From NCBI GenBank assembly GCA_951812775.1, contig OX638326.1, forward strand, positions 1 through 64,000: a stretch of 64,000 nt of DNA, read 5' to 3'. A program made the position numbers and the translations under genes. Shown here piece after piece: positions 63,431 to 64,000 of this stretch (position 1 is its first letter; every line of letters starts with the position of its first letter). The DNA comes from an uncultured Alphaproteobacteria bacterium (GTDB lineage Bacteria; Pseudomonadota; Alphaproteobacteria; MPNO01; UBA2964). The notes under the pieces are model-generated. The model ran no database searches. It was not told the origin of the DNA and was given only the letters and a program-made list of their open reading frames with translations.

Positions 63431-64000
63431 AATTTACCGCCTTGTTTTTTTGGCTTTGAGAGTGCCTGGTCTATTTCGTTTTCATTGAGACCGGCCTCCC
63501 GCAATATTTCGCGACCGTGTTCTCCAAACCCTGGCTGAAGGCGATCGATATTTGCAGGCGTTCGACTGAAGCGCACCGGAATGTCAGGCATAACGATTTT
63601 ACCCTCCGTGGGGTGTATGGCCTTTTTGAAGAAATCGATGTCGCTGAGATGTTGATCGTCAAGTAAATCTTCCAGCGTAGCGATTTTTGCGTAGGGGATT
63701 TCAAGCCGTTCCAATACCGAGATCCATTCAGCCGTCGAACGTTGCGCAAAGCATTCCCCGGCGATCCTGTAGAGTTCTTCGATATTGTTGCTGCGTGCAC
63801 CTAAATTGACGAAACGCGGATCATCCGTCAGTTCGGGGCGACCGGCTTCTTGCCAAAAGACTTTCCATTGTGGATCGGTGTAAACCAGAACACAGATATA
63901 TCCATCACTGGTCTTATATGGTCGCCGTGACGGTGTGAGCACACGAGTATAGCCCATCGTGTCTTCAGGCGGGTCAAAAGCGTGCCCATATATGTGCTCG
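63427..64000 (-). CDS. CaiB/BaiF (class III) CoA-transferase, 5' end outside window
   Basis: The C-terminal part (at least 190 residues) of a class III CoA-transferase of about 400 residues. The frame is open to the right edge (an ATG at 63957 is internal). Typical blocks are RRPYKTSDGYICVLVYTD, DPRFVNLGARSNNIEEL and IPYAKIATLEDLLDDQHL. The catalytic Asp lies upstream, outside the window. It activates an organic acid by CoA transfer, and with the MaoC gene suggests degradation of a carboxylic acid. Confidence 0.85.
   Translation of the reverse strand, partial: EHIYGHAFDPPEDTMGYTRVLTPSRRPYKTSDGYICVLVYTDPQWKVFWQEAGRPELTDDPRFVNLGARSNNIEELYRIAGECFAQRSTAEWISVLERLEIPYAKIATLEDLLDDQHLSDIDFFKKAIHPTEGKIVMPDIPVRFSRTPANIDRLQPGFGEHGREILREAGLNENEIDQALSKPKKQGGKL

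Overview
The window looks like chromosomal DNA of an alphaproteobacterium, probably Rhodospirillales-like; the order is inferred only from gene content. Supporting markers are a Ros/MucR regulator, an LdtR-type MarR regulator, CobS/CobT aerobic cobaltochelatase genes, a ubiquinol-cytochrome c chaperone beside DUF177-rpmF-plsX-fabH-ihfA-merR, and the block rpiB-glyA-nrdR-ribD-ribE-ribBX-ribH-nusB-thiL followed by hppA. No rRNA genes, CRISPR array, intact prophage or replication origin were seen. One tRNA (Pro, GGG) is present.

Region by region: (1) 1-14.3 kb is a surface-polysaccharide locus. Its left part has a LuxC-type acyl-CoA reductase (cut by the window edge), a hexapeptide acyltransferase, a DegT aminotransferase, an APH-like kinase and a GT4 glycosyltransferase. 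Its right part has a beta-barrel protein, a Wza-like export protein, a Wzz/BY-kinase and an O-antigen ligase/polymerase. Between them lie a small membrane protein, a peptidoglycan-binding protein and a probable phage replication-gene remnant rich in short tandem repeats. (2) 14.4-22 kb holds a thermonuclease-like protein, hutG, a TauE/SafE exporter, cobS-cobT, an MFS transporter and two tandem half-size permeases. (3) 22-33.7 kb is accessory catabolism and its regulation: two ornithine-cyclodeaminase-like dehydrogenases, two cupins, a LacI regulator with two compensating frameshifts, a Ttg2D/MlaC-like protein, a three-subunit molybdenum hydroxylase, LdtR, RpoH and a MarR protein with a cysteine-rich tail. 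(4) 33.7-39.5 kb is a complete branched-chain amino-acid-type ABC transporter (SBP, two permeases, two ATPases) with two small accessory proteins, closed by a strong hairpin. (5) 39.5-50.2 kb is the housekeeping mucR / rpiB-glyA-nrdR-rib-nusB-thiL / hppA block. (6) 50.2-51.5 kb is an IS5-family insertion between the hppA stop codon and the hppA terminator. (7) 51.6-57.4 kb holds bamE, the cytochrome bc1 chaperone, DUF177-rpmF-plsX-fabH-ihfA-merR, tRNA-Pro and slyX. (8) 57.4-64 kb is another catabolic region: frameshifted TauD-type dioxygenase, lipocalin-like protein, maleate-isomerase/AMDase-like enzyme, TctC-like binding protein, luciferase-like monooxygenase, LigA/LigB-type extradiol dioxygenase, MaoC and a CoA-transferase cut by the right edge.

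Three genes are visibly broken: the LacI regulator (two 1-bp indels), a FliL-like protein (a perfect 17-bp tandem duplication) and the TauD dioxygenase (one extra C in a C7 run). Perfect short tandem duplications of 11-17 bp recur at five places. These could be real decay by replication slippage or, for the homopolymer cases, sequence errors. The clearest biochemical oddity is RibBX: its GTP-cyclohydrolase II half has lost all zinc ligands. No single locus can be called a new defence or mobile system. The least explained gene sets are the LuxC/DegT/acyltransferase/kinase cassette, the paired half-permeases and the Cys-tailed MarR regulator with its palindromic promoter site.
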